A stretch of DNA of 64,000 bases from contig NZ_CP090371.1 in assembly GCF_021431925.1 (NCBI RefSeq), positions 1,736,001 through 1,800,000 on the forward strand, written 5' to 3'. A program made the translations under genes and the position numbers. Position 1 is the first letter of the stretch. The number at the start of each line of letters is the position of its first letter. Positions 9,004 to 17,188 of the stretch are shown one piece after another. A model generated the notes under the pieces. That model had not been told where the DNA came from. It worked only from the letters and a program-made list of their open reading frames with translations, and did not search any database. Source of the stretch: Halobaculum sp. CBA1158. Lineage in GTDB: Archaea > Halobacteriota > Halobacteria > Halobacteriales > Haloferacaceae.

Positions 9004-9198
9004 ATGACCGAACGCGAGGCGGAGGACTGGCTGATCCGGTATCTGGTCGTGATGGTCGTGGCCGCGACCGCGCTTCTGCTGCTCATCTACGGGCTCGTGT
9101 TCCAGCCGAGCGTCGCGTTTGTCGCGGTCGCGCTCGTCGCACTCGCGGCCACCGCGGCCGTCGTCACGATCGATCTGCGGTCGTGGCGGATGGTGTAA
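9004..9198 (+). CDS. Small two-helix membrane protein
   Basis: A 64-residue protein. A short charged N terminus (MTEREAEDWLIRYL) leads into two hydrophobic helices, about residues 13-32 and 35-55, ending in DLRSWRMV. The ATG at 9004 is about 28 nt after the TATA-like CTTTTACC at 8971-8978, which supports a leaderless transcript. The function is unknown. The preceding gap holds a near-direct repeat of GATCCGAAGCCG about 45 bp apart. Confidence 0.65.
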   Translation: MTEREAEDWLIRYLVVMVVAATALLLLIYGLVFQPSVAFVAVALVALAATAAVVTIDLRSWRMV

Positions 9199-9234
9199 CG
9201 CGGTCCGGTTCGCTCCGACTGTTCCGTCGCCCTC

Positions 9235-10095
9235 CTACTCCCCGGTCTCGGCGAGTCGGGTTATCTCGGCGTCCGTGAGCGACAGCCCCGCGGCCGCGAC
9301 GTTCTCGCGGAGGTGCTCGACGCTGGAGGTGCCGGGGATCGGGATCGTCACGTCGGAGTGACCGAGCAGCCACGCGAGCGCCACCTGCCGGGGCGTCGCG
9401 TCGTGGGCGTCGGCCACGTCGTCGAGCGCGTCACCGACCCCGTCCAGGTCGCCGGCGGCCAGCGGGTACCACGGGATGAACGCGATCCCGGCGTCCTCGC
9501 AGGCGCGGAGCACGGCCTCGTCCTCGCGGTTGGCGACGTTGTACTGGTTCTGGACGCTCGCGATCGACACCTGCTCGCGCGCCTCGTCGAGCTGCTCGAC
9601 GGTGACGTTCGAGAGGCCGACGTGCCGGACGTGCCCCTCGTCCTTCAGCTCCGCGAACGCCGCCACGCTGTCGGCGAACGGCGTGTCCGGGTCCGGGCGG
9701 TGGAACTGGTAGAGATCGATCGTGTCGACGCCGAGGCGATCCTTGCTCGCGAGCACCTGGTTGCGGATGTAGTCCGGATCGCCGTGAGGGAGCCACTCGC
9801 CGTCGGCGTTCCGAAGTAGGCCCGCCTTGGTCGCGACGACTGCGTCGTCGACGACGCCGGCCTCCCGAAGCAGGCGCTCGGAGGTGCCCGGACCGTAGGA
9901 GTCGGCCGTGTCTACGAAGTCGACGCCGTGGTCGACGGCCGCCCGCGCCACCGAACGAGCGTTCTCCTCGTCGTCGGGCGCGCCGATGATGCCCTCGCCA
10001 CACAGCCGCATCGCGCCGAAGCCCAGTCTGTTCACCGTCGTCTCGCCGTCCAGGTCGAACGTTCCCGCGTCGGCCGCGGTCGGAGTCTCGCTCAT
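9235..10095 (-). CDS. Aldo/keto reductase
   Basis: A 286-residue NAD(P)H-dependent oxidoreductase with the TIM-barrel aldo/keto reductase fold. Visible motifs are GFGAMRL near residue 21, the catalytic region VDFVDTADSYGPGTSE (Asp and Tyr, about 58-73), the lysine in VVATKAGL (about 88-95), DLYQFHRPD (about 127-135, with the His) and a C-terminal IPIPGTSSVEHL cofactor-binding stretch. The physiological substrate is unknown. It is transcribed in the same direction as the PurD-like gene upstream, about 120 bp away, and is probably a separate unit. Confidence 0.92.
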   Translation of the reverse strand: MSETPTAADAGTFDLDGETTVNRLGFGAMRLCGEGIIGAPDDEENARSVARAAVDHGVDFVDTADSYGPGTSERLLREAGVVDDAVVATKAGLLRNADGEWLPHGDPDYIRNQVLASKDRLGVDTIDLYQFHRPDPDTPFADSVAAFAELKDEGHVRHVGLSNVTVEQLDEAREQVSIASVQNQYNVANREDEAVLRACEDAGIAFIPWYPLAAGDLDGVGDALDDVADAHDATPRQVALAWLLGHSDVTIPIPGTSSVEHLRENVAAAGLSLTDAEITRLAETGE

Positions 10096-10216
10096 GTGTT
10101 ACCACCGACGGCCGCCGGGCGGAAAGTCGCCACGGCAGCGGCGGCTGGCGTGTCCCGATCGACGCTGGCACACCGCGACCCGGCCCGAAACCCCCTCACG
10201 TCGGCCCGGAATGTCC

Positions 10217-10417
10217 TCATGCCGGTCCGAGGTATCCCCACGCTTGCAGACGGTCGCCGTCACCGTTGATCCACCGCTCGCCGATGTCGTCGCGGTAGTA
10301 CATGTTGGGCATCACGATGTCGTCGATCCGGTCGTATGCTTGTTCACGTGCGGCGTGCATCGTGTCCCCCTTGCCGGTCACGACGATGGGCATTCCGTTG
10401 TCGCCCGCCGCACGCCA
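10217..10417 (-). pseudogene. Severed C-terminal part of the PurD-like gene
   Basis: The frame of the PurD-like gene continues after its TAG at 10418-10420 for 66 more sense codons, to a TGA at 10217-10219. The translation contains VVTGKGDT, AREQAYD and MYYRDDIGER, which are the conserved C-terminal signatures of phosphoribosylamine-glycine ligases. It has no start of its own. It is made only if the amber codon is read through; otherwise the gene is truncated. Confidence 0.75.
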
Positions 10418-11530
10418 CTAGCCATCAATCTTCTTCGCATCTTCGAGATGGATCCCGGCGCGGCTGTCCGTCTCGAACACCACGGCTGCATTCCGAGAGT
10501 TCTCATCGTACGTCTTCTCGTCGTCGAACGGGAACGGCGGCAGGACGATCCGTACGCCGATCTGGTACCCGTCGTGCACCTCGACTCCTGGGTCATTACC
10601 GTGGGCGAGATCGTAGAAGAACTCACCAGTAGAGGACTCAATGGACTCTTCCTGCAGCGCAATCGTCGGGTACCCGAACCGCGGTGTGAACTCCAGCGGA
10701 TAAATGCCGTTCTCGTTCACGATGCAGTTGATGTCGATGCTCCCAACGTAGCCTTCGTTGGCGAGCCAGCCTTCCAGTTTGCCGAAGGTCTCTTCGAATA
10801 ATCTGTTCTGGCTTGCCCAGAACATCGATGTCCCCATTTCGCCGGTCTGTGGCCCGATGTTTCCCGGGAACAATTTCTTATGTTCGAAATTGAAATTGAC
10901 CTGGTCGATGAACTCGTTGCCGTTGAAGAACCCGCAGATAGCGACTTCGACGCCCTCGACTTTCCGCTGCAGCTGGAACCCCTTCATCCGGTGCCCCCAC
11001 GCCTTCTTGTAGGCTCTCAGCACCTCAACGACGTCACTACCGTCATCCTCGTTCCCGACGTAGAGGAGCCGTTTGACGTTCTGGACCTCGCCGAGCGGCT
11101 TGATCACGTACGGGGCAGGGTTCTCTTGTACGTGCTGTATCCCCGCGTCGAAACTATCGAAGATGTGGTGCTCGACGGTATTCACACCGTGGTCTTCGAG
11201 GATCTCCATCGCATACCCTCGGTCCTCCTCGAGATGGTCGGTGTTGGGCGTCCCACCGACGACGGCTTTCCCCTGCTCTCGGAGTTCCCGCGCGAGTTCG
11301 CCGGTACCGATATCGGAGCCGACCCAGATGTCGTCGAAGACAATCACGTCGGCCCACCCGACCTCCGCGCGCCAGTCGTCCGTCTTCGGGACGAAGCCGT
11401 CGCCGATCTCCCGGTCGTCCTCGGCCTCGATGTAGTACTTCACGTCGTGGCCCTCCCGGTGGACCTGCCACGCGAGGTCCGCGATCAACGCGGCGTCCGC
11501 GGAGACGAACAGGAATCTGTGGGCGTCCAT
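10418..11530 (-). CDS. PurD-like ATP-grasp ligase, ended early by an in-frame TAG
   Basis: A 370-residue ATP-grasp protein related to phosphoribosylamine-glycine ligase, the second enzyme of purine synthesis. An N-terminal Rossmann-like part (RFLFVSADAALIADLAWQ) is followed by an ATP-grasp region with APYVIKPLGEVQN (about 139-151), a metal-site segment YPLEFTPRFGYP and the start of the C-terminal domain. The frame then meets TAG, but homology continues in the same frame for 66 codons; full length would be about 437 residues. A TATA-like GGTATTAG is about 25 nt before the ATG. The gene is visibly less GC-rich than its neighbours, which suggests acquisition by transfer. It could be a secondary PurD-like enzyme rather than the housekeeping one. 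Confidence 0.8.
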   Translation of the reverse strand: MDAHRFLFVSADAALIADLAWQVHREGHDVKYYIEAEDDREIGDGFVPKTDDWRAEVGWADVIVFDDIWVGSDIGTGELARELREQGKAVVGGTPNTDHLEEDRGYAMEILEDHGVNTVEHHIFDSFDAGIQHVQENPAPYVIKPLGEVQNVKRLLYVGNEDDGSDVVEVLRAYKKAWGHRMKGFQLQRKVEGVEVAICGFFNGNEFIDQVNFNFEHKKLFPGNIGPQTGEMGTSMFWASQNRLFEETFGKLEGWLANEGYVGSIDINCIVNENGIYPLEFTPRFGYPTIALQEESIESSTGEFFYDLAHGNDPGVEVHDGYQIGVRIVLPPFPFDDEKTYDENSRNAAVVFETDSRAGIHLEDAKKIDG

Positions 11531-11639
11531 GGTGGGTTGCCGTCGGCGGCGAACTAATACCCGCCGGAGCGAACGGAAGCGGGATCTCCCTCGTCACGTC
11601 AGCACGTGACACGGCGTTCGGAAGCCGATCCGTTTTTGA

Positions 11640-11655
11640 CTGACTGGCCAGTTAG
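11640..11655. promoter_or_regulatory. Probable operator of the TetR regulator
   Basis: A perfect 10-bp palindrome ACTGGCCAGT (11643-11652) inside a 16-bp dyad with one mismatched pair, preceded by TTTTTGACTG. Palindromes of this size upstream of tetR genes are usual autoregulatory sites. It lies about 50 bp before the regulator's ATG and so could control the TetR-MATE operon. Binding is inferred. Confidence 0.6.
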
Positions 11656-11705
11656 CTTTGGTAGACCCAAATTCGGGGCGTTTCACCACCCTCACCTCGT
11701 TCACG

Positions 11706-12419
11706 ATGACCACAGACAAGGACACACGAACGGCGTTCATGGAGGCGACGTACCGCGCGCTGTGTACGCACGGGTACGCCGACCTCACCATGCAGGACAT
11801 CGCCGACCAGACGGACAAAAGCAAGGCGGCCCTCCACTACCACTTCGACGGCAAGGACGAACTCTTTCGCGAGTTCCTCGAATACCTCCACGAGGGATTC
11901 CGCGAGGACATCCGGGATCATCCGGAGGGTACGCCCGCCGAGCGACTGGTCGCGCTCGTTCGTCGGGTGCTCGATCCGATGGACGACGAATCGGACCAGC
12001 AGTTCAACACGGCGTTCATGGAGATCAAAGCCCAAGCGCCGTACCGCGAGGGGTACCGGGAGGTGCTCCGACAGTTCGACGACGACCTCCACGACGAGGT
12101 GTCCACGCTCGTCGCCGAGGCGGTATCGACGGGGCAGTACGACGACGACACAGACCCCGACGAGATAGCCGACCACGTGCTCACCTACATTCACGGCACG
12201 TGGACGCGTGCGGCGGCGATCGGTGCGGACGTGGTGGTGGTGCGCGAACATCTCGTCGAGGACATCCTCGATCTGCTCGTCGAGGAGGCGTCCGTTCCGG
12301 TCTCGGCGGAGACGGTCGATCGGCGGGCCATCGACGACGATCCGACGGAGATGGCGACGGACGACGGCGAGGAGTCGGGTGACCGAGACGACTCCGAGGG
12401 CGGAGGTGTGCCGGTCTGA
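11706..12419 (+). CDS. TetR/AcrR family transcriptional regulator
   Basis: A 237-residue DNA-binding repressor. The N-terminal helix-turn-helix lies at about residues 8-52, with GYADLTMQDIADQTDKSKAA followed by the hallmark LHYHFDGKDEL. The middle is an all-helical ligand-binding domain, and the tail is long, acidic and probably disordered. The ATG at 11706 (MTTDKDTRTAF) matches family starts. Its stop overlaps the start of the MATE transporter gene by one base, so it very likely represses that efflux gene and is induced by a transported compound. Confidence 0.9.
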   Translation: MTTDKDTRTAFMEATYRALCTHGYADLTMQDIADQTDKSKAALHYHFDGKDELFREFLEYLHEGFREDIRDHPEGTPAERLVALVRRVLDPMDDESDQQFNTAFMEIKAQAPYREGYREVLRQFDDDLHDEVSTLVAEAVSTGQYDDDTDPDEIADHVLTYIHGTWTRAAAIGADVVVVREHLVEDILDLLVEEASVPVSAETVDRRAIDDDPTEMATDDGEESGDRDDSEGGGVPV

Positions 12420-13897
12420 TGGGCATCGGAGACACGATCTCGCTGGTGTTCAAGGGGCGAGAGGAGTTCGAACTCACCGAGGGGAACATCGGCAAACCGC
12501 TGTTTTACCTCTCGGTACCCATCGTCGTCACGAATCTGCTGCAGACGGCGTACAACCTCGCGGACACGCTGTGGCTCGGTCGCTACTCCACGGAGGCGCT
12601 CGCGGCCATTTCCTTCGCGTTCCCGATGGTGTTCCTGCTGTTCTCGTTGGGTATGGGGGTCACCGTCGCTGGGTCGGTGCTCGTCGCACAACACGTCGGC
12701 GCGGACGAGGATGCGGAGGCGAAGTACGCCGCCTCACAGACCGTCTCGTTCGCGGTTATCGTCTCGCTGATCCTCGGTGCCGTCGGCTACTTCGTCGTCG
12801 GCGACCTGCTGGGTCTGCTCGGGGCGTCGCCCGACGTGCTCCCGCTGGCGACCGACTACATGCGCGTCATCTCCTCGGGACTGGTGTTCATGTTCGGGTT
12901 CTTCGTGTTTACTGCCCTCATGCGCGGCTACGGCGACACGATCACCCCGATGCTGGTGATGCTGCTGACGGTCGTCGTCAACATCGTCATCGACCCGTTC
13001 CTCATATTCGGGTGGTGGATATTCCCCGAACTCGGCGTCGCGGGCGCGGCCTACGCCACCATCTTCTCGCGGGCGCTGGCGTTCGTCGTCGGGATGGCGA
13101 TCATGCTCCGCGGAACGCGCGGCGTGCAGATCTCCCCACGCGACATGGTACCGAACCTCACCTACGCTCGCAAGATCGTCCGAATCGGGGTTCCGGCGTC
13201 GATCGAGGGCACCGGCCGATCGCTGTCGGTGAACCTGATGCTCGTCATCGTCGGGCTGTTCCCGACGACGGTCGTCGCCGGCTACGGGATCGGCGTCCGG
13301 GTGTTCTCGGTCATCTTCCTGCCGGCGATCGCCGTCGCTCGCGGCGTCGAGACGATGACGGGCCAGAACATCGGCGCTGACAAGCCCGACCGGGCGGCGA
13401 CGGCCGCCGGCCTCGCCGCCAAGACCATGTTCGCGATCCTCGGACTGCTGGGCGTCGTGACGATCCTCGCGGCGCGACCCATCGCCGCCGTGTTCACCGC
13501 CGACCCGGCCGTTGTGACGGTCACGGCCGACTTCCTGCGATGGGTCGCGCCGACGTTCGGATTCATCGGCGTGATGCGCGCGTACACCGGGAGCTTTCGG
13601 GGTGCCGGCAAGACGATGACCGCCGCGGCCATCTCCGTGACGATGCTCGGGGTCATCCGACTCCCGGTCGCGCTGGGGCTCGCGCGTCCGGACATCGCCG
13701 GGCTTCCGATCCCGTCGCTCGGCTCGACCGGGATCTGGATTTCCTTCGCCGTCTCGAACGCCGCCGGCGCGATCATCGCGTACCTCTGGTACCGCCGCGG
13801 GACCTGGCGCGACGCCGACCCTCGCGGACAGACGCCGATCGACGGCGAGGACGGCGACGAGCAGGCGGACTCCGCGGCCGTCCCCACCGACGACTGA
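12419..13897 (+). CDS. MATE family efflux transporter
   Basis: A 492-residue multidrug and toxin extrusion protein with about 12 membrane helices, an antiporter exporting organic compounds with Na+ or H+. The opening LSVPIVVTNLLQTAYNLADTLWLGR (split here for length) is the typical first MATE helix, about residues 31-55. The two halves repeat, and the second begins near ARKIVRIGVPASIEGTGRSL. A hydrophilic acidic tail follows residue 460. It is translationally coupled to the TetR gene (ATG shares a base with its TGA). Confidence 0.93.
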   Translation: MGIGDTISLVFKGREEFELTEGNIGKPLFYLSVPIVVTNLLQTAYNLADTLWLGRYSTEALAAISFAFPMVFLLFSLGMGVTVAGSVLVAQHVGADEDAEAKYAASQTVSFAVIVSLILGAVGYFVVGDLLGLLGASPDVLPLATDYMRVISSGLVFMFGFFVFTALMRGYGDTITPMLVMLLTVVVNIVIDPFLIFGWWIFPELGVAGAAYATIFSRALAFVVGMAIMLRGTRGVQISPRDMVPNLTYARKIVRIGVPASIEGTGRSLSVNLMLVIVGLFPTTVVAGYGIGVRVFSVIFLPAIAVARGVETMTGQNIGADKPDRAATAAGLAAKTMFAILGLLGVVTILAARPIAAVFTADPAVVTVTADFLRWVAPTFGFIGVMRAYTGSFRGAGKTMTAAAISVTMLGVIRLPVALGLARPDIAGLPIPSLGSTGIWISFAVSNAAGAIIAYLWYRRGTWRDADPRGQTPIDGEDGDEQADSAAVPTDD

Positions 13898-14252
13898 GCG
13901 GCCGCTATCGGCCCCATCGCCGTCTACCTGGCTGACAGGCGACGCCCGCTGGGGATCGAACGCGAGCGTCGGCCGTCGGAGAACGCGGCCGGACGCGGTC
14001 GATCCTACCCGCGAGACTGGGCGTCGCACACCCGCGTTCGCCCCGCGGTTACCGTTCCGTGATGTGGGCTCTGGCTCCGGTATCCGTGATAAACTCTCGC
14101 CGGTCGAGAGGACCTCCCGACGGCATCGGTATTGCGTTCACGTGCCCGGAGATGGTCCGACTCTCACGAATACCGTACGGATAGCACGAGAACGGACGGC
14201 TCCGACGCTAACGGTGGAACCGTTTTTCGGCCACCGCACGGAACGTACGGCT
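13898..14252 (+). other. Gene-free spacer
   Basis: About 355 bp between the MATE gene and the next small gene. I see no tRNA, repeat or convincing open frame. The last 50 bp contain CCGTTTTTCGGCC (14219-14231), a likely promoter element for the gene starting at 14253. Confidence 0.5.
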
Positions 14253-14549
14253 ATGAGCGCACGGAGTGGCGACGGGCAAGACGAGGGCGACGAGCGCGTG
14301 TGGCTCGTCGAGCGCACCTACGGCGACGACGAACTGAACCTGATAATCCTCGTGTACGCCACGGCGGACGGCGAGGGATACTTCAGAAAGGAGCGCGCCC
14401 TCACGAGCTTCGACGACGAGCGGGAGACGCCGGTGTCGCTGTCGGTGCCAGCAGACGAGTTGGGTGGGACCGATGACCGTGACCGCGAGCGGTACGCCGC
14501 GGAGGCGACGCGGATGGCCGAGGTCCACGACCCGGACGACACCGTCTGA
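14253..14549 (+). CDS. Conserved haloarchaeal hypothetical protein, 98 residues
   Basis: A small acidic protein starting MSARSGDGQDEGDERVWLVERTYG. A central beta-rich stretch (VWLVERTYGDDELNLIILVYATADGEGYFRKERAL) is followed by a helical C terminus (RYAAEATRMAEVH). The predicted promoter CGTTTTTC at 14220-14227 is about 28 nt upstream of the ATG. No domain is recognised and no function can be assigned. Composition and codon use resemble its neighbours. Confidence 0.6.
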   Translation: MSARSGDGQDEGDERVWLVERTYGDDELNLIILVYATADGEGYFRKERALTSFDDERETPVSLSVPADELGGTDDRDRERYAAEATRMAEVHDPDDTV

Positions 14550-14625
14550 CCGGCGGGTGCCACCGGTTCGCCCTGCATGACCGCTCCCGACGGACTCTTG
14601 CGGCCCCGCCGACTACCGAACGGCG

Positions 14626-15003
14626 ATGACCGACGACGTGGCGGAGCGCGACGACGGCGACAACGATGACGACGGAGGTGTCGGCGGCGGCGACAGCGTG
14701 ACCGGCGGCGACGACCCAGCGATCGACACCTTCGGCGTCGGGATCCACGTCGCCCCCGAGGAGTTCCGGTTCGTCGTCCACGTGCCCTCGGACATCGACT
14801 CCGGATGGCGCGACCCCGAGTCGTTTCAGCGACGGATCGAGCGCGTGACCTGGGAGACGCTCGACCGCGAGGGGACGCTCCGGGCGGTCGCGCGGACGAC
14901 CGACGAGGGCGAGACCGTCACGCTCGGTACGGTGTCGATGCGTCCCGACGGAGAAGTCGTGTCGCGATCGCTGTCGTCGCCGGCGGATCCCGCTGAGGAG
15001 TGA
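14626..15003 (+). CDS. Conserved haloarchaeal hypothetical protein, 125 residues
   Basis: An acidic protein with a disordered, Asp/Gly-rich first 35 residues. A compact region follows: FGVGIHVAPEEFRFVVHVPSD, then TWETLDREGTLRAV and TVTLGTVSMRPDG, which look like alternating strands and a helix. No known family is recognised. It stands in tandem with the preceding hypothetical gene (76-bp gap) and converges on the next one, 28 bp away. Confidence 0.6.
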   Translation: MTDDVAERDDGDNDDDGGVGGGDSVTGGDDPAIDTFGVGIHVAPEEFRFVVHVPSDIDSGWRDPESFQRRIERVTWETLDREGTLRAVARTTDEGETVTLGTVSMRPDGEVVSRSLSSPADPAEE

Positions 15004-15031
15004 CCCCCTCGACCGGACGGGCCGACCCGCG

Positions 15032-15874
15032 TCAGTCCTCGATGTCGTCCAGTACCGCGCCGACGGCGTCGACGAACGCGGGATCGTACTCGGTGAGGTC
15101 GTATCGGGTCGCCGCAACGGTGTCGCCCCAGACGCCGAGCGCGCCGACCGCGACCAGTCCGCGGAGGCTCGCACCGAGCGTCCGCGGCGTCGTCTCGGGG
15201 TCCGGCAGCGCCGCGTGGATCTGCTTGGACTGCGGGTACGTCATTTCGACGGCGGCGAGTCCGCGCCGCGCCTCGCGCCAGTACCGGCGGAGGTAGCCGA
15301 AGTTCGTGGGATCGGTCTCACGGAGGTGCGAGACGAGTCGGTCGGCGAGCGCTCGGTCTGCGGCGGCGTCGGCCGTCGGGAGCCGTCGGAACAGCGCAGC
15401 GACGACCGGACCGTCGCCGGCGACGACGGCGTGGAGTTCGACGCCGAACTCGGCGGCCACGCAGAGGAGGTCGTCGACGACCGCGTCGGGGTCGGCGTCG
15501 GCCGGCAGTAGCACGCCGGGGTCGTCCACGATCACCGACCCGCCGGAGGCGGGATCGACGACCGAGAGCAGGTCGTGAAGGGTCGAGGCGGGGTCGTCGA
15601 CCGGGGCCTCGACGGCCGACAGCATCACGTCGCCGACGCGGCGCGTCGACGGTGCCGTCGAGGCGCTCGCGCCGCGTACGGTGTCGTCGACGCTCACGAG
15701 ACATCGCGTCCCGCCGGGCCCGCTGCCCGCCTCCAGGCGGGCGTGCCACGCGTCGACGGTTCCGTCGGCGACGAACGCGACGTGGTCACCGCCCGCCGTC
15801 GTGGCCGCCGCCGCCAGCGACTCAGCGTCGGCGTGGAGCGCGCCGACCGCGTTCGCCCTCCCCGTTCCGGTCAT
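15032..15874 (-). CDS. Haloarchaeal RecA-fold-like protein with C-terminal winged helix, function unknown
   Basis: A 280-residue protein from the ATG at 15874 (MTGTGRANAVGAL). The first about 170 residues show alternating strands and helices in a RecA/KaiC-like order (HVAFVADGT, TRCLVSVDDTV, SVIVDDPGVLL, ELHAVVAGD), but no Walker A motif is present. The C-terminal part (about 185-275, YLRRYWREARRGLAAVEM through AATRYDLTEYD) looks like a winged helix. This combination occurs in haloarchaeal proteins linked to transcription or signalling; I cannot place it in a named family. The open frame continues far upstream only because the opposite strand carries other genes. Confidence 0.65.
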   Translation of the reverse strand: MTGTGRANAVGALHADAESLAAAATTAGGDHVAFVADGTVDAWHARLEAGSGPGGTRCLVSVDDTVRGASASTAPSTRRVGDVMLSAVEAPVDDPASTLHDLLSVVDPASGGSVIVDDPGVLLPADADPDAVVDDLLCVAAEFGVELHAVVAGDGPVVAALFRRLPTADAAADRALADRLVSHLRETDPTNFGYLRRYWREARRGLAAVEMTYPQSKQIHAALPDPETTPRTLGASLRGLVAVGALGVWGDTVAATRYDLTEYDPAFVDAVGAVLDDIED

Positions 15875-15972
15875 GTACGTAGAAATCAGCACGAACGCAG
15901 GCATAAATTTACTGGAGAGATTATCGGATTCGATTGCGCTTATGCGCCCGGAGGCCGTCGGGGCGACACACG

Positions 15973-16500
15973 ATGGGCGAGCCACCGACCCCGGACGCTC
16001 CCGTCTGGACCGTGCAGACAGCGGCCATCGAGCACGCCCTGACCGTCGGTGAGTCGCCTCGCGCGCTGGCGCTCGCTGGCGCGCTCGACCCGCTCCGCTC
16101 GGGCGTCGCGAGCCGCGACTCCGCCGCGGGCGACCCCGACCGACGCGCTCCGGCGATGACCGCGCTGTCGACGGCGCTTTCGGCGCTGATCGGGATTCAC
16201 GTGCGGGAAGCCGCGGCGGAGTCCACCGACGGGTCAGTCGCCGGCGATCCGGTGTCGGCGTCGAGTCCGCGACCCGAGGTGCCGGAACTCGCGGTCGTCG
16301 ATCCGGACGCCGTTCACCGCGGTCAGGCCGCGACTCGGCGGCCCGCGGTCGTCGGCGCGGCGGTCGCAGTCGAGCGGTTCGGCGTCGCGCCCGAGCGCGC
16401 GGCGACCCTGGCCGAGTGTTCCCGGGACGCCGTCGAGGGGGCAGTCGCCGATCGGTCGGCGACCGCCGATGTCTCGGACGACCCTCAAGACCTCGAGTGA
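15973..16500 (+). CDS. Conserved haloarchaeal hypothetical protein, 175 residues
   Basis: Starts MGEPPTPDAPVWTVQTAAIEHALTVGE. Two helical regions (about 12-75 and 105-160) flank a variable acidic middle. The second resembles a small DNA-binding-like repeat (AVAVERFGVAPERAATLAECSRDAVEGAV), possibly a helix-turn-helix, but no family is recognised. An earlier TTG frame start at 15934 is less likely. It is divergent from the preceding gene; the AT-rich GCATAAATTTA at 15901-15911 probably holds one of the promoters. Confidence 0.55.
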   Translation: MGEPPTPDAPVWTVQTAAIEHALTVGESPRALALAGALDPLRSGVASRDSAAGDPDRRAPAMTALSTALSALIGIHVREAAAESTDGSVAGDPVSASSPRPEVPELAVVDPDAVHRGQAATRRPAVVGAAVAVERFGVAPERAATLAECSRDAVEGAVADRSATADVSDDPQDLE

Positions 16501-16532
16501 CCGCGTTGCGGCGGCCGCGGAGACACCCGGCT

Positions 16533-16553
16533 TTATAAACCGTCGGTTTATAA
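16533..16553. promoter_or_regulatory. Palindromic double TATA box upstream of tbp
   Basis: A perfect inverted repeat with arms TTATAAACCG and CGGTTTATAA around a single T. Each arm contains a canonical archaeal TATA box. The right-hand box is about 26 nt before the tbp ATG, the correct spacing for a leaderless start. The symmetry could allow TBP to bind in both orientations, or mark a repressor site on the core promoter; autoregulation by TBP is an inference. Confidence 0.75.
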
Positions 16554-16576
16554 GTGGGGACGAGGAACGACGACGC

Positions 16577-17137
16577 ATGACGGACCCGGCAGAATCCATC
16601 GAGATTCAGAACGTTGTAGCATCGACGGGGATCGGGCAGGAGCTCGATCTCGAAGCGCTGGCGGAGGACCTTCCGGGGGCGGACTTCAACCCGGACAACT
16701 TCCCGGGGCTGGTCTACCGGACCCAAGAGCCCAAGGCGGCGGCGCTGATCTTCCGCTCGGGCAAGATCGTGTGCACGGGTGCCAAGAGCATCGACGACGT
16801 GCACGAGGCCCTCGGGATCATCTTCGAGAAGCTCCGCGGACTGAAGATTCCGGTCGAGGACGATCCGGACATCACCGTCCAGAACATCGTCTCGTCGGCC
16901 GATCTCGGTCACCAGCTCAACCTCAACGCGCTGGCCATCGGGCTGGGGCTGGAGGACGTTGAGTACGAGCCCGAGCAGTTCCCCGGCCTCGTCTATCGGA
17001 TGGACGAGCCGGACGTGGTGATCCTCCTGTTCGGCTCGGGGAAGATCGTCATCACGGGCGGGAAGCGTACCGACGACGCCGAGGAAGCGGTCGAGGAGAT
17101 CGTCGACCGAATCGAGGCGCTCGGCCTGCTCGGCTAG
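16577..17137 (+). CDS. tbp: TATA-binding protein (general transcription factor)
   Basis: A 186-residue TBP that binds the TATA box and recruits TFB and RNA polymerase. It has the typical two-fold repeat, about residues 8-93 and 97-184, each with an NVV/NIV start, FPGLVYR and an FxSGKIVxTG signature (FRSGKIVCTG and FGSGKIVITG). The C-terminal tail is short. The size is normal for archaea. The ATG at 16577 is supported by a TATA box about 26 nt upstream, part of a perfect palindrome. Haloarchaea often have several TBPs; the regular sequence here fits the main chromosomal one. Confidence 0.97.
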   Translation: MTDPAESIEIQNVVASTGIGQELDLEALAEDLPGADFNPDNFPGLVYRTQEPKAAALIFRSGKIVCTGAKSIDDVHEALGIIFEKLRGLKIPVEDDPDITVQNIVSSADLGHQLNLNALAIGLGLEDVEYEPEQFPGLVYRMDEPDVVILLFGSGKIVITGGKRTDDAEEAVEEIVDRIEALGLLG

Positions 17138-17188
17138 GCTGAAATCGGGGAAATCGGTATATATCAGGAACCCGCATACGGCGACATA

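Noticed and set aside
10418-10420. Pyrrolysine insertion at the amber codon of the PurD-like gene
   Set aside because: PurD enzymes do not use pyrrolysine, no pyl genes are in the window, and TAG is used as an ordinary stop by several nearby genes (for example bioN and gatE). A nonsense mutation is simpler.
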